A stretch of 64,000 nt of DNA from Branchipolynoe longqiensis (lineage: Eukaryota; Annelida; Polychaeta; Phyllodocida; Polynoidae). Positions 21,933 to 35,099 of the stretch are shown here, piece after piece (positions within the stretch are counted from its first letter, which is position 1; the number at the start of each line of letters is the position of its first letter). Position numbers and translations under genes: made by a program. The notes beneath the pieces were generated by a model that searched no databases, was not told the DNA's origin, and saw only the letters and a list, made by a program, of their open reading frames with translations. Location of the stretch: positions 317,001-381,000 of the forward strand of contig CM059192.1 of the NCBI GenBank assembly GCA_030323885.1. Reading direction: 5' to 3'.

Positions 21933-22431
21933 NNNNNNNNNNNNNNNNNNNNNNNNNNNNNNNNNNNNNNNNNNNNNNNNNNNNNNNNNNNNNNNNNNNN
22001 NNNNNNNNNNNNNNNNNNNNNNNNNNNNNNNNNNNNNNNNNNNNNNNNNNNNNNNNNNNNNNNNNNNNNNNNNNNNNNNNNNNNNNNNNNNNNNNNNNNN
22101 NNNNNNNNNNNNNNNNNNNNNNNNNNNNNNNNNNNNNNNNNNNNNNNNNNNNNNNNNNNNNNNNNNNNNNNNNNNNNNNNNNNNNNNNNNNNNNNNNNNN
22201 NNNNNNNNNNNNNNNNNNNNNNNNNNNNNNNNNNNNNNNNNNNNNNNNNNNNNNNNNNNNNNNNNNNNNNNNNNNNNNNNNNNNNNNNNNNNNNNNNNNN
22301 NNNNNNNNNNNNNNNNNNNNNNNNNNNNNNNNNNNNNNNNNNNNNNNNNNNNNNNNNNNNNNNNNNNNNNNNNNNNNNNNNNNNNNNNNNNNNNNNNNNN
22401 NNNNNNNNNNNNNNNNNNNNNNNNNNNNNNN
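21933..22431. other. assembly gap (N run, about 500)
   Basis: Undetermined bases. The sequence before it belongs to the transposon left end and the sequence after it to the 32-bp minisatellite. The join therefore skips an unknown length, or no real sequence at all. Confidence 1.
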
Positions 22432-24062
22432 GAACCGTGCCTTCTCCAACTCCCATCCAGACTGAACCATGCCTTCTCCCACTCCCACCCAGACTGAACT
22501 GTGCATTCTCCCACTCCCACCCAGACTGAACCGTGCATTCTCCCACTCCCACCCAGACTGAACCGTGCCTTCTCCCACTCCCTCTCAGACTGAACCACGC
22601 TTTCTCGCACTCCCACTCAGACTGAACCGTGCCTTCTCCCACTCCCACCCAGACTGAACCGTGCCTTCTCCCACTCCCACCCAAACTGAACCATGCTTTC
22701 TCCCACTCCCACCCAGACTGAACCATGCCTTCTCCCACTCCCACCCAGACTGAACCGTGCATTATCCCACTGCCACCCAGACCGAACCGTGCCTTCTCCC
22801 ACTTCCACCCAGACTGAACCATGCCTTCTCCCACTCCCACCCAGACTAAACTGTGCCTTCTCCCACTCCCACCCAAACTGAACCATGCTTTCTCCCACTC
22901 CCACCCAGACTGAACCGTGCCTTCTCCCACCCAGACTGAACCATGCCTTCTCCCCCACTCCCACCCAGACAGAACCGTGCATTCTCCCCTCCCACCCAAA
23001 CTGAACCAGCTTTCTCCGACTCCCCACCCAGACTGAACCGGCCTTCTCCCACCCCGACCCAGGACGAACCACCACCCCTTCCTCTCCCACCCTCAACCCC
23101 ACCCAGTCTGAACCGTGCATTCTCCACTCCCACCCAACAGAACCATGCATTCTCCCCCACTCACACCCAGACTGAACCCGTGCCATTCTCCCACCCCAGA
23201 CTGAACCATGCCTTCTCCCACTCCCCCACCCAGACCTGACCATGCATTCTCCCTCTCCCACTCCCACCCAGACTGAACCGTGCCTTCTCCCACCCAGACT
23301 GAACCGTGCCTTCTCCCACTCCCACCCAGACTGAACCATGCCTTCTCCCACTCCCACCCAGACTGAACCGTGCCTTCTCCCACTCCCACCCAGACTGAAC
23401 CATGCCTTCTCCCACTCCCACCCAGACTGAACCGTGCCTCTCCACCCACTGAACGCCTTCTCCCACTCCCACCCAGACTGAACCGTGCCTTCTCCACTCC
23501 ACCCAGACTAACGTGCCTTCTCCCACTCCACCCAGACTGAACCGTGCCTTCTCCCACTCCCACCCAGACTGAACCGGCATTCTCCCACTCCCACCCAGAC
23601 TGAACCGTGCATTCTCCCACTCCCACCCAGACGAACCGCCTTCTCCCACCCAGACTGAACCGTGCCTTCTCCCACTCCACCCAGACTGAACGTGCTTCCC
23701 CCTCCCCCAACTGAACCGCGCCTTCTCCCACCCTCCCTCCCCACCCACCCAGACTGAACCGTGCCTTCTCCCACCCAGACTGAACTGTGCCTTCTCCCAC
23801 TCCCACCCAGACTGAACTGTGCCTTCTCCCACTCCCACCCAGACTGAACTGTGCCTTCTCCCACTCCCACCCAGACTGAACCGTGCCTTCTCCCACTCCC
23901 ACCCAGACTGAACCGTGCATTCTCCCACTCCCACTCAGACTGAACCGTGCATTCTCCCACTCCCACCCAGACTGAACCGCGCCTTCTCCCACTCCCACCC
24001 AGACTGAACCGTGCCTTCTCCCACTCCCACCCAGACTGAACCATGCCTTCTCCCACTCCCAC
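22432..24062. repeat. 32-bp minisatellite (block B copy)
   Basis: Same unit as 3959-5803. 22940-23290 and 23430-23730 contain many one-base deletions, unlike the clean arrays on both sides. Confidence 0.97.
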
Positions 24063-24245
24063 CCAGCCTTCACATCATGTTCATGTCTGCCACACCTCTA
24101 GGTTGGTGTTGGAAAGTGGCTGCTCTACCGACTGCACTCTGCCGTCCGGTGCCTGGGACTAGTCAGGTAATTGGAGCAGATTGACCAGTGTGGACTGTTG
24201 TTTGTGTTGTACATGCAGCACGGGGTGCAGAGGGCGGGGGAGGGC

Positions 24246-24250
<5 letters not shown>

Positions 24251-24280
<30 letters not shown>
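24251..24280 (+). repeat. poly-G run, 30 nt
   Basis: Partner of 5991-6018. Confidence 0.95.
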
Positions 24281-24281
<1 letters not shown>

Positions 24282-24296
24282 GGGACGGCACGGAGG

Positions 24297-24829
24297 AGGA
24301 GCGCAGGTACAGGGGGAGGGCAGGTACAGGATGAGGGTCGGAACAGGGGGGCAGGTACAGGGGGCCAGCCACAAGGGGAGGGCAGGTATAGGGGGAGGGC
24401 AGGTACAGGGAGGGGGCAGGTATATGGGGAGGGCAGGTACAGGGAGGGGGCATGTAAGGGGGGAGGGCATGTACAGGGGGACGGCAGGTACAGGGGAGGG
24501 CAGGTGCAGGGGGGAGGGCAGGTACAGGGGAGGGCCAGGTACAGGGGGAGGGCAGGTACAGGGAGGAGGGCTACAGGCAGGTACATGGGAGGGCAGATGC
24601 AGGGGGGAGGGCAGGTACAGGGGAGGGCAGATACAGGGGAGGACATGCACAGGGGGAGGGCATGCACAGGGGGAGGGCAGGTACAGGGGAGGGCAGGTAC
24701 AAGGGGGGCAGGCACAGGGGAGGGCAGGTGCAAGGTACAGGGGGAGGGCAGGTGCAAGGGGGGAGGGCAGGCACAGGGGAAGGGCAGGTACAGGGGAGGG
24801 CAGATACAGGGGGGGGGGTATGTACAAGG
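24297..24829. repeat. G-rich minisatellite, left part (block B)
   Basis: Partner of 6037-6577. It has an ACAGGCAGG insertion near 24575 and lacks one unit near 24690. Confidence 0.95.
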
Positions 24830-25774
24830 TATAATATTTCTGAATGCCCGGCCACGTTTGGGACACCAGAGAATACTACAGAAACTCTCCCCTTCATATC
24901 ACTTATCTATCAACTCATTAACCAATGCTAAGGAAGAATGAAGTCAAGACACAGATAAACAGTGGAGAAGTTGTGCTTTACTAACACCAACTCCTGTCCA
25001 CCTACCAGTGACCTATCATCCACACCCCTTGCCTTCTAGCCACACAATATCTCATTACTACTTTAGCCTGTATAGAAAGCAGTGCCTACAGCCCATGGGA
25101 CAGGAGTCCTATGGCTGTGTACACACTCAATTGGAATAGATGAATTTTGATAGCATCAGACAGAGTGTCTGGGGTTCCTGCTCAAGAGTAGGTGTGTCTC
25201 ACTCAAGAGCCAGGAGTAGAGTGATCTCTCTCCAGTGTGTCTGAAGCAGAGTCTAGAATTAAGATCTTGGTTTGAGGCTAGTGTGGTCAGAGGGCCAATG
25301 GGATGCAGGTGACTGGGCAGTCCACAGCCAGCCAATCAGGCACCTCCACAGTCAGGGTGGGTGGCACCCTCCCCCAGTAGGGGTGGCTGTCACTCAACCC
25401 AGCTGCAGGTGGTGCCCTGTGTGTATATGCAAATTAGGCTGGTGGACCTGCCCAGTGGTCCAGGAAGGGGGGGCAGGTAGCTATACAGTTACAATAGATC
25501 TCTGTTAAAATGGTCTTTTCTCCAATTGCACTCTTTATGAATGCATTGAGAAGTATTTCAACACTCATGTACTGTCTCTTATTTAGGAACATCTCTTCAT
25601 TAATCTTAGGCATCATGTATGAACATATATTTCACATAGCTTATATCATGTCATAATGGGAGTGGGATATTATTACTTTTAGTTTACATAACATCGTCCA
25701 CACTCCATCGCCCAAGAATAATAATGCTGTCTACCAATATACAATTCTAAACCGAAAATCCGTATATTTTTACA
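24830..25774. mobile_element. LTR-type retroelement insertion, copy 1 (block B)
   Basis: Partner of 6578-7531, also flanked by AAGG (24826-24829 and 25775-25778). Only a few substitutions and a shorter G run at 25467. Confidence 0.6.
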
Positions 25775-26690
25775 AAGGGGAGGGCAGGTACAGGGGGAAG
25801 GCAGGTACAGGCAGGTGCAGGGGGTCAGGCACAGGGGAGGGGTGGGCAGGTACAGGGGAGACAAGGCACAGGGGGGTGCAGGCAGGGCAGGCACACAGGG
25901 GGAGGGCAGGTACAGGGGGAGGCAGGCACGGGGGTGGGCAGGCACAGAGGCGCAGGAGGGCAGTACAGGGGGAGCATGCAGGGGAGGGCAGGCAGAGGGG
26001 GAGGCAGGTACAGGTAGACAGATACAGGGAGCATGTAAGGGGGAGGGCAGGCAGGAGGACAGGGAGGGCAGATGGGGCATGGGGCATGGGGCAGGGCAGG
26101 TGGGAGGGCAGGCTCAGGTACAGGGGGCAGTACATGTAGGCAGGGGGGGCAGGAACAGGGGGGGGAGGGCAGGTACAGGGGACGGCAGGTACAGGGGGGC
26201 AGGTACAGGGGGGAGGGACGGGAGGAGGCAGGGGACAGGGGAGGGCAGGTATGCAGGGGGGCAGGCACAGGGGAGGGCAGGGGGGAGAGCAGTGCAAGGG
26301 GGAGGGCACCATGGGGGCATGTGTACAGGGGGTGCAAGGGGAGGGCAGGTACAGGGGGCAGGCACAGGAGGCAGGTACAGGGGAGGAGGGGCAGGTACAG
26401 GGAGGGCAGACAGGGGACGCAGATACAGGGGGAGGGCATTACAGGGGATGGCAGGCACAGGGAGCCAGTACAGGGAGGGCAGATACAGGGGAGGGCAGGG
26501 GAGGGCAGGGGGACAGGGGGGGGCAGGTACAGGGGACGGCAGATACAGGGAGAGGGCATGTACAGGGGAGGGCAGGCACAGGGGGGGCAGGTAGAGGAGA
26601 GGGCAGGTACAGGGGAGGGCAGATACAGGGAGAGGGCATGTACAGGGGGTGGGTAGGCACAGGGGGAGGGGAGGCACCGGGAGGAGGGCA
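25775..26690. repeat. G-rich minisatellite, right part (block B)
   Basis: Partner of 7532-8740 but about 300 bp shorter and much less regular between 25800 and 26510, with many dropped bases. It becomes regular again at 26525. Confidence 0.93.
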
Positions 26691-26894
26691 CAGACGCCCC
26701 CTGGCGTCACGCTCTGGTTGAGCCGTGACCTGTTGCCTCGCGTGTCTTCTTGGTTTATTGTGAAATCCTGTCGCGGAATCAGTCGAGTGAGAGGTCACGT
26801 GACGTGCAAATAATAGACTCGGGCAACGGGTTAGAATAGCAGAGTCAGGGCACGGGCTTGGTAACAGCGAGGTGTGGGAGAGGCGGAGAAAGAA

Positions 26895-27805
26895 GCTGGG
26901 GTCGGGGAGGGGGAGGGAAGGGAGGGAGGGAGGAAGAGGGGAGAGGGAAGGAGGAGGGACAGGGAGGGAGAGGGCAGGGAGAGGGAGGGGAGAGAGGGGA
27001 GGAGGGGGATGGAAGGGGAAAGGGAGAGGAGGGGGAGGGGGGGGGAAGGAAGGCAGGATGGAGAGGGAGAGGAGGGTGTAGCGGAGGATGGGGGAAAGGA
27101 GGGGAAAGGGAGTGGGGGTGGCAGGAGATGGAGACAGGGGGTGTGGGAGGCAGAGATGGGGAGATTAGAAGAAAGCTAAAAAGGGGGAATGAAGAAGGGA
27201 GATAGGGAGAGACGGGAGAGAAGAGAGGACGGGAAGCGAGGGAGAGACGGGGGAAGCGGAGGGGGATGAGAGAGGGGAGGGGGGGAGACGGAGAGACGGG
27301 GGAAGAGAGGGGAGAGACGGGGGGAAGAGAGGGAGGAAGAGGGAGAGCGGGGAGAGGGGGAGAGACGGGGGAGAGAGGGAGAGACCACAGGGGAAAGATA
27401 CGGGGAAGAGAGGGGAGAGAGGGGGAGAGAGAGGGGAGACGGGGGAAGAGAGGGAGAAAGAGAGGGGAGAGAGGGGAGACAGGGGGAAGAGAGGGAGAGG
27501 AGGGAGAGGGGAAGAGAGGGGAGAGAGGGGGAAAAGGAGAGGAAAGAGAGGGGAGAGACGGGGGAGAGAGGGGAGAGACAGGGGAAGAGAGGGGACGAGG
27601 GGGGAAGAGCGGGGAGAGAGAGGGGAGGAGAAGGAGGGAAGAGGGAAGAGACAGGGGGAAGAGAGGAGAGACGGGGGAAGAGAGGGAGAGGAGAGGAGAC
27701 GGGGGAAGAGAGGTGAGAGATGGGAGAGAGAGAAGGGGAGAGACAGACAGAGGGAAGAGAGGGAGAGAGAGGGGAGGGATCGGCGGGGAAGAGAGGGGAG
27801 AATGA
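26895..27805. repeat. purine-rich minisatellite (block B)
   Basis: Partner of 8926-10235, about 400 bp shorter and less regular. Confidence 0.95.
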
Positions 27806-28269
27806 AAGACAGACAGGAACAGGGGAGATCGGCAGTGAAAGACGGCAGAGAGCGACACTGAGGGCCCGACAAACTAGAGAATCAGTAACAATTCACAACA
27901 CGAACTCAGCAGCTGGATACCTGAACCCCCGGGTCTGCTCGACCTGATGGGGGCGTCGTCACGGGTCCGTGACTCTGAGGTGTCGTCCGGCAGACAGCCT
28001 GGGGGCGTGGGGGCGCGGGGGGGGGGGGGGCGGGGGGGGGGGCAGGGGGGGGCGGGGGGCGGGGGGGCAGGGGGCTTCTGTAAATACAATCAGTGCCAAA
28101 CAAGGTTCATCAGACTGGCGCCGTGTCCAGTAACTGGGGCACTACAAAAGCGAACCATTCAACCAAACGCCTTCACCTGACAAACACAGATGCTGCTGAG
28201 TGTTGTCTTACTGGGAGACCTTGCCGCCAGCATCATGATATCCCACTCAGTCACACTATTCTGGCATTG
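27806..28269. other. unique spacer with G-rich core (block B)
   Basis: Partner of 10236-10685. The G-rich core near 28005-28070 differs in run lengths. Confidence 0.5.
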
Positions 28270-28596
28270 ATTGGTTGTTGGAATGTTACGTCCTGGCAAC
28301 ATCTAAGGTCATATCAGAATGGATACCGACTTGTGACAGTGTGCACTCATGGTGACTTTATAGTGCTGTCCCACTGGGAATTCAGGGCGCTGGCATCATG
28401 ACCCGATATCCCACTCGGTCACATTATCATGATGCTGAGCCAACCAGTCCTTGCGATATCCTAGTGATGCTGAGCGCCAAGCTAGGAAGTGACAAGTATA
28501 AATTGTGTAAGTCATTGGTTTGACTCGACCGGGATTTGAACTCCCGATCTCCCAAACGGGAGGTCTGCGCTCTACCGATTCGGCAACCGGGCCCGA
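28270..28596 (-). mobile_element. full-length SINE, family 1 (block B)
   Basis: Partner of 10686-11012, with a handful of substitutions (for example ATGATGCTGAGCC for ATGATACTGAGCC). Confidence 0.9.
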
Positions 28597-29514
28597 TCCT
28601 TCAATTGATAAGCACAGATGTTGTTTTGTGATTGATGTCTTACCCGCTACAACATTTTTAAAGATGTTCAAAATAACCCCCAAAGTAAAGTGTGGCCCTT
28701 TTTTAATCACTTCACAGGCAGGTGGGTGTTTCTTCAGCCTCGTTCTGGTGTGCAGCCCCGAGGTGAGGCGTGCAGCGCGGCATGGCCTACATGGTACACT
28801 GGTCCGCCTGTCACAATGCCCGGGTACAAGTAAGCCTTGCCTGGTGCGGAGTCGTATCCTGGTACCCGAGTGCTGCCCCTTCAGGTAACCCTCAAGGGAA
28901 GGTCGTCACACGCCAGGGGTCACGTGACCTGCCAAGGGCCCTCACTGATAACAGTTCGCCGAGAATGTCCCGCAAAGTGCTGCTCACACAGCTTTGGGGA
29001 TAAATTGATTGTTTTCATTCTGAATATTTTACCCCTACATAGCTATCTAGCTAGTAAATAAATACCACATAGAATACAACAATTAAACCCGGTTTGATAC
29101 AAGTAAATATCAATGTACAGATTTGGTAGATGAATTGTTAGTAAAGTAATACATTCGCCTGGCTCTCCTTGTCAGGGGTCACGAGTCCGTAAAATAGCAA
29201 CCCATTCAGATACTTCAGCTAAATTAAAAACAACAATATAAATTACATCTCATAGATCAGGAGTGTACGTGTCAATAAAACTTTGAAAGACACGTTGGCA
29301 CCGCGCACCTTGAACACCGTAGAGCTTTAAATGGCTGCTGCGCGACCTGCGCTGTCAACACGGCGAGTGTAGCTTCTTATAGGGCGAACTATGAGGGGTT
29401 TTCTTTGGTGAAAGGTGAACATGAAACGGACTGAGAAAGCTCTGTCTGGTGATCTGGTGATTAATGGCGCCAAAACTAACAAGTCGCATTGCACGCATGC
29501 TCTGTTGCACAGAC
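28597..29514. other. unique intergenic sequence (block B)
   Basis: Partner of 11013-11934; no gene. One differing base near 29070 (ACATAGAATAC for ACATACAATAC). Confidence 0.5.
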
Positions 29515-29833
29515 ATCGTCTGCTTTTACAGAATGTCGTTTTAGGGCTCTAAATGTCGTATGCGACCAATAAGTGTCGTCATCTCTCATTACCTCTCGTA
29601 ATCTACAAGTAAAAGTCGTCTGCTGCCATTAAATGTCCTACACTGCCACTAATTGATGTGTGTTGTTATTGTTAATAAATGTCTGCTGCCACTAAATGTC
29701 ATACACTGCCACTAATTGATATATGTTGTCAATAAATGGCGTTTGCTGTCAATAACTGATGCTTAAAGTCTGTAAATGTCAGCTGTTGACATCAAATGTA
29801 TTTTTCGAGTAAATGTCGTCTGCTGCCGTTATT
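29515..29833. repeat. degenerate tandem repeat (block B)
   Basis: Partner of 11935-12250. One visible change, GCCGTTATT for GCCGCTATT, just after the array. Confidence 0.6.
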
Positions 29834-30207
29834 CTCTGTAACTAGTGTGCGTGTAAGGTATCACCAAACAAACTTAGAGTCCAGTCAACAATTCCAGTGA
29901 AACGCCCCGTAGCTTGCACCACTTCTTGCGGCCCTGAACTATAGTTATTTAAGTAGCTATAGACCTCTTTGTCCTCTCTGTCTCAGCTTTGGCCACAACT
30001 TGAGGTCGTCACGCTCTATTGGTGGCAGTGTCGATGTGGACAGGGGGACAGTGTGACCACGGCGATACGTTCAGAGTAAATACGGCGGTTATTGTGTTTA
30101 GCTGCACCTGGTAACCACACAAAGACGTGGCGCAACACTATAAAGAACTGCTTTGTTATTGGGATGTAAATGCTGCCCGCCTTCTTCTACCAAGTCCCAT
30201 CTCGACC
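29834..30207. other. unique spacer (block B)
   Basis: Partner of 12251-12647. No gene. The GGGGACAGG run is shorter here, which accounts for most of the length difference. Confidence 0.5.
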
Positions 30208-30535
30208 GGGCGCGATGGCCGAATCGGCAGAGCGCGGACCTCGCGTGCGGAAGGTCGGGAGTTCAGTTCCCGGTCGAGTCAAACCAATGACTTTCAAAAT
30301 TGATATTTGTCACTTCCTAGCCTGGCGCTCGGCATTAATAGGATATGGCAAGTACTGGTTAGCTCAGTGTCTGGTGAATGTGACTGAGTGGGATATCGGA
30401 TCATGGTGCCGGCGGCCTGATTTCCCAGTGGGGCAGCACTATAAAGTTGCCATGAGTGTGCACTGTCACAAGTTTGAACCCGTCCTGATATGACCTTAGA
30501 TGTTGCCAGGACGTAAAACTCCAACAACCAACCAA
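30208..30535 (+). mobile_element. full-length SINE, family 1 (block B)
   Basis: Partner of 12648-12975; CAGTGTCTGG here for CAGTGTCAGG. Confidence 0.92.
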
Positions 30536-30644
30536 GTCCTATCTCAGGTGGACGTCATGCTTCAATGATTGCGTCACCCCTGATGATGACTGATACACGT
30601 GACCTAATTACAAGGGTCATCAGTCACTGGGGCACAAATCACAA

Positions 30645-30697
30645 TCCCGGATACCGCCTGAACCCGGATACCGCCTGAACCCGGATACCGCCTGGAG
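30645..30697. repeat. 17-bp tandem repeat, three copies (block B)
   Basis: Partner of 13085-13137. Confidence 0.85.
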
Positions 30698-30700
30698 AAC

Positions 30701-30762
30701 CAGTTGGTTGGTTGTCGAGCACGCGAGGCCTGCGCTCTACCGATTCGGCCATCGCGCCCGGT
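30701..30762 (-). mobile_element. SINE head fragment (block B)
   Basis: Partner of 13141-13202. Confidence 0.6.
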
Positions 30763-31592
30763 TGGGTACAGGAGGGTACAACAGGGTACGGTGGGTACAA
30801 GAATGCACTGCGGAGAATAGGAAGGTACAATAGGGTACATTGGTCAGGATACGGGAGGGTACAGAAAGATACAACGGGGCATAGGAGGGTACAACGGGGT
30901 ACAACGGGGTACAACGGGGTACAGCAGAGTATAGGAGGGTATAACAGGGTACAATGATCAGGGTAAGGAAGGGTACAACAAGGTACAACGTGGCATAGGA
31001 GGGTAAAACAGGGTACAATGATCAGGGTACAACAAGGTACGATGGGGTATAGGAGGGTACAACAGGGTACAATGGTCAGGGTACGGGAGGGTACAACAAG
31101 GTACAACGGGGCATAGGAATGTACAACATGGTACGATGGGGTACAGGAGGGTACAACAAGGTACAATGAAGTACAGGAGGGTACAGCAGGGTACAATGGT
31201 CAGGAGATGGGAGGGTTCAACAAAGTACAACGGGGTATAGGAGGGTACAACAGGGTACAATGGGGTACAGGAGGGTACAACATGGTACAATATTCAGGGA
31301 ACAGGAGGGTACAAGAAGATACAATGGGTTACAGGAGGGTACAAGTACAACAGGATAGAGTGGGGTACAGAGGCTACAACAGGGTACAATGGGGTACAGG
31401 AGGGTACATCAGGATAGAGTTGGGTACAGGAGGCTACAATGGGGTACAGGAGGGTACATCAGGATAGAGTTGGGTACAGGAGGCTACAACAGGGTACAAT
31501 GGGGTACAGGAGGGTACAACAGGGTACAATTCGGTATAGGAGGCTACAACAGGGTACAGTTCGGTATAGGAGGCTACGACAGGGTACAATGT
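30763..31592. repeat. GTAC-decamer minisatellite 1 (block B)
   Basis: Partner of 13203-14032, same length. Confidence 0.95.
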
Positions 31593-31603
31593 GGTGTTTT
31601 CTG

Positions 31604-31892
31604 TTGAGGAGTGGTTAGAGTGTCTGAATTTTTTCTAGGTCAGACTCCTAATCTTAAGGTTGGCGTGCCCCCCACCTCTGCCAATTTGGATTTCCACCAG
31701 TGTGTATAACTTACAGCGTCATCAAAGGCCAGTTGCTCTCATACCAAGTCTATGTGGTGTGGGAGGTTAAAAATCCCTTGGGTCGGTAAAGGTGTAGGCT
31801 CGGGCTTTCTATCGACAAACTGTCTAATGGTGAAAACAAGTCTATTCAGACTTATCCATGACAGGCAGTATAAATCTTCAAGAAGAAAAAAG
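31604..31892 (+). mobile_element. SINE-like element, family 3 (block B)
   Basis: Partner of 14044-14334. Confidence 0.55.
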
Positions 31893-32310
31893 GGGTACAG
31901 GAGGGTACAGCAGGGTACAGTTGGGTACAGGAGGCTACAACAGGGTACAATGGGGTACAGGAGAGTACAACAGGGGACAGTTGGGTATAGGCAGCTACAG
32001 CAGGGTACAGTTGGGTACAGGAGGGTACAACAGGGTACAATGGGGTACAGGATGGTACAACAGGGGACAGTTGGGTATAGGCGGCTACAACAGGGTACAG
32101 GAGGCTACAACAGGGTACAATGGGGTACAGGATGGTACAACCGGGGACAGTTGGGTATAGGCGGCTACAACAGGGTACAGTTGGGTACAGGATGGTACAG
32201 CATGGTACAGTTGGGTAGAGGAGGGTACAACAGGGTACAGTTGGGTACAGCAGGGTACAGCAGGGTACAATGGGGTACAGGAGGGTACGGCGGTATAGGA
32301 GCGTACAAGA
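31893..32310. repeat. GTAC-decamer minisatellite 2 (block B)
   Basis: Partner of 14335-14757; one internal unit is missing. Confidence 0.95.
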
Positions 32311-32802
32311 GAGCGCAGGGAATTGCATCAAAGGGCCTGTGGAGGGACACCGGGGGGGGGGGGTGACAGATGGGGGGGCATCATCCATCCATTTCCTCAG
32401 TACGTAATTCTACAGAGTTAAGTTCAACCACTTAATTTTAAACGTTGGCATCCTGTTTACCCACAAACCCCTGCGTGTGACGAACTTCTAATGCAGCAAA
32501 GACACTGCGCGATGTTTGGACTGTCACAAACTAGTCACACTACTACTGTTGTACAGTGTAGGCTTCCTTAGATGTGGCTAGGACGTAAAGCTCCAACAGA
32601 CACATAGAGTGTGGGCTTCGTGGTGTGTTCTGTGAGGTGTGCACACTCAGCAGGGTGTGGAGTGGTGGACAGTTTACACCTGTATCCACACGCACACCTC
32701 GACATGACTTGTTCACACTGACACACACGTCCACACCTGTCCACACCTGTATCCCTACATGACTCTTATCCCACATGACTCTTATCCCACATGACTGGGG
32801 GC
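32311..32802. other. unique spacer (block B)
   Basis: Partner of 14758-15255. No gene. Confidence 0.5.
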
Positions 32803-33017
32803 ACTGTCCTGAGGGCCTCTGTGCTAAGGAGGGCCTCTGTCCAGGGGGCCTTTGTTCTGAGGGCCTCTGTCCTGCGGGCCTCTGCCCTGAGGGTCTCTAC
32901 ATAAACCTCTGGGTATGACCTGAGGGCCTCTGTCCTGAGGGCCTCTGTCCTTAGGGCCTCGGTCCTGAGGGCCTCTGTCCTGAAGGTCTCTACCTTAACC
33001 TCTGGGTATGCCCTCAG
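32803..33017. repeat. 15-bp minisatellite GAGGGCCTCTGTCCT (block B)
   Basis: Partner of 15256-15470. Confidence 0.85.
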
Positions 33018-33086
33018 GGCTGGAGACATCTGCGTTTTGGACGCTGGGATGAAACACTCAACCCACAACAGCCAGCGGGTCACGTG

Positions 33087-33427
33087 GGGCCTTGTCACAT
33101 GTCAACTTGTCTTGTCACAATTGGCGTTGTTTTCTGTGGCCTTATCACTTGTGACCTTGTTTTGTGTGACTTTGTGGCCTTGTCACCTATGGCCTTGTCA
33201 CATGTGGCCTTGTCACATGTGGCATTGTCTCAATTGGCATTGTCACATGTGGCCTTGTGACACATGGCCTTGTCACATGTGGCCATGTCTCAATTGGCAT
33301 TGTCACGTGTGCCTTGTGACACATGGCCTAGTCACATGTGGCCTTGTCGCATCAAATTTGTCACATGTGGGGTTGCCTTGTGTCATCGCCTTATATGGCC
33401 TTGTCAAGTGTGGTCTTTCCAGATGTG
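33087..33427. repeat. 15-bp minisatellite GGCCTTGTCACATGT (block B)
   Basis: Partner of 15541-15880. Confidence 0.9.
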
Positions 33428-33549
33428 GCCTCGCACTGCGCATTCTTTGAACATGATTTGAATTAGGTTCATGGTTTGACAAATTAAGGCTAACAGATTA
33501 AGGACATGCTTGGCCTGTCTTGAACCAAATCGACGTTTAGTGTCCGAGT

Positions 33550-34195
33550 GTATATGTGGGTATGTGTGTATGTGTGCATGTGTGTATGCGTATGCGTATG
33601 CATAGGTGTGTCTGTGTAGATGTGTATGTGTCTGTGTGTATGTGTGTATGTGTAGGTGTGTATGTGTATATGTGTATATGTGTGTATGTGTATGTGTGTA
33701 TATGTGTATATGTGTGTATGTGTATATGTGTGTATGTGTGTATGTATGTAAGTGTGTATGTGTGTATGTGTGTATGTGTGTATGCGTGTATGCGTGTATG
33801 CGTAGGTGTGTCTGTGTAGATGTGTATGTGTATGTATGTCTGTGTGTATGCGTGTATGTGTAGGTGTGTATGTGTATATGTGTATGTGTGTATGTGTACA
33901 TGTGTGTATGTGTGTATGTGTGTATGTGTGTGTATGTGTGTATGTGTGTATGTGTGTATGTGTGTATGTGTGTATGTGTGTATGTGTGTATGTGTGCATG
34001 TGTGCATGTGTGCATGTGTGCAAGTGTGTAGGTGTGTATGTGTGTATGTGTGTATGTGTGTATGTGTGTATGTGTGTATGTGTGTATGTGTGTATGCGTG
34101 TATGCGTGTATGTGTAGGTGTGTCTGTGTGTATGCATGTAGGTGTGTGACTGACTGTATACGTGTGTCTATATATATATGTATGTGTGTCTATGG
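33550..34195. repeat. GTGTATGTGTGTATGT repeat (block B)
   Basis: Partner of 16003-16660, slightly shorter. Confidence 0.97.
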
Positions 34196-34289
34196 TTGTG
34201 TGGGCGTGTTCTGTGAGCACAGGGTCGCCTTCCCGATACGGACGTGAGGACAACCGACAACAAGGTGTTGGCTTTCAGTCAGCTGGGGC

Positions 34290-34752
34290 CGCGTGTGTGT
34301 GTGTGTGTGTGTGGGTGGGTGGGTGGTGCGGGGGTGGAAGATGTGGATGATGTGTGGGTGTTGGGGTGTGGGGGTGGGTGGGTGGGTGTGTGGGTGTGTG
34401 GATTGTGGGTGGGGGGGTGGGTGGGTGGGTGGGGGGTTTTGGGGGTGTGTGGGTGTGGGTATATGGGTGAGTGGTGGGTGTGGGTGTGGGTGTGGGTGTG
34501 GTGTGGGTGTGGGATGTGGGTGTGTGTGTGGGTGTGTGGGTGTGGGTGTGTGTGGGGGGGATGTGGATGCGGGTGTGTCGGTGTGTGGGTGTGTGGTTGT
34601 GTGGGTTGTGAGTTGTGGGTGTGTGGGTGTGTGGGTTTGTGTGTGGGTGGGTGGGTGTGTGGGTGTGGATTCGTATGTCTGTGTATGTATGAATTGGTGT
34701 GTTTGTGCGTGACTGTATGGGTTAATGTGTGTTAATGTGTGTGAGAGTAAAA
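34290..34752. repeat. GTGTGGGTGTGGGTGG repeat (block B)
   Basis: Partner of 16755-17205, with several unit rearrangements. Confidence 0.97.
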
Positions 34753-34761
34753 AATAAGTAA

Positions 34762-35085
34762 AGTTTGTTTTATTTAACGACACCTCTAGAGCACATTGAC
34801 TTTCATCATCGGCTATTGGACGTCAAAACATATGGTCCTTCTGACATTAATCTTTGGAGGAAACCCACTGCTTCCCCATAGGCTACTCTTTCTGATAAGC
34901 CGCAAGGGTTCTTTTATCTGCACTTTCCCACAGACAGGACAGCACATACCACAGCCTTTGATAAACCAGTTGTGGACCACTGGTTGGAACGGAAAATAGC
35001 CCAAACTAATGTGTCCACTGAGAAGGATCGATCCGATGACCGACGGCTTCAGAGATGGACACTCTACCACCTGAGCTACGCGTCG
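34762..35085 (-). mobile_element. full-length SINE, family 2 (block B)
   Basis: Partner of 17222-17543. It starts TTTGTTTTATTTAACGACAC, which is closer to the family consensus than block A. Confidence 0.92.
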
Positions 35086-35099
35086 CTGCTATGTGTGAG

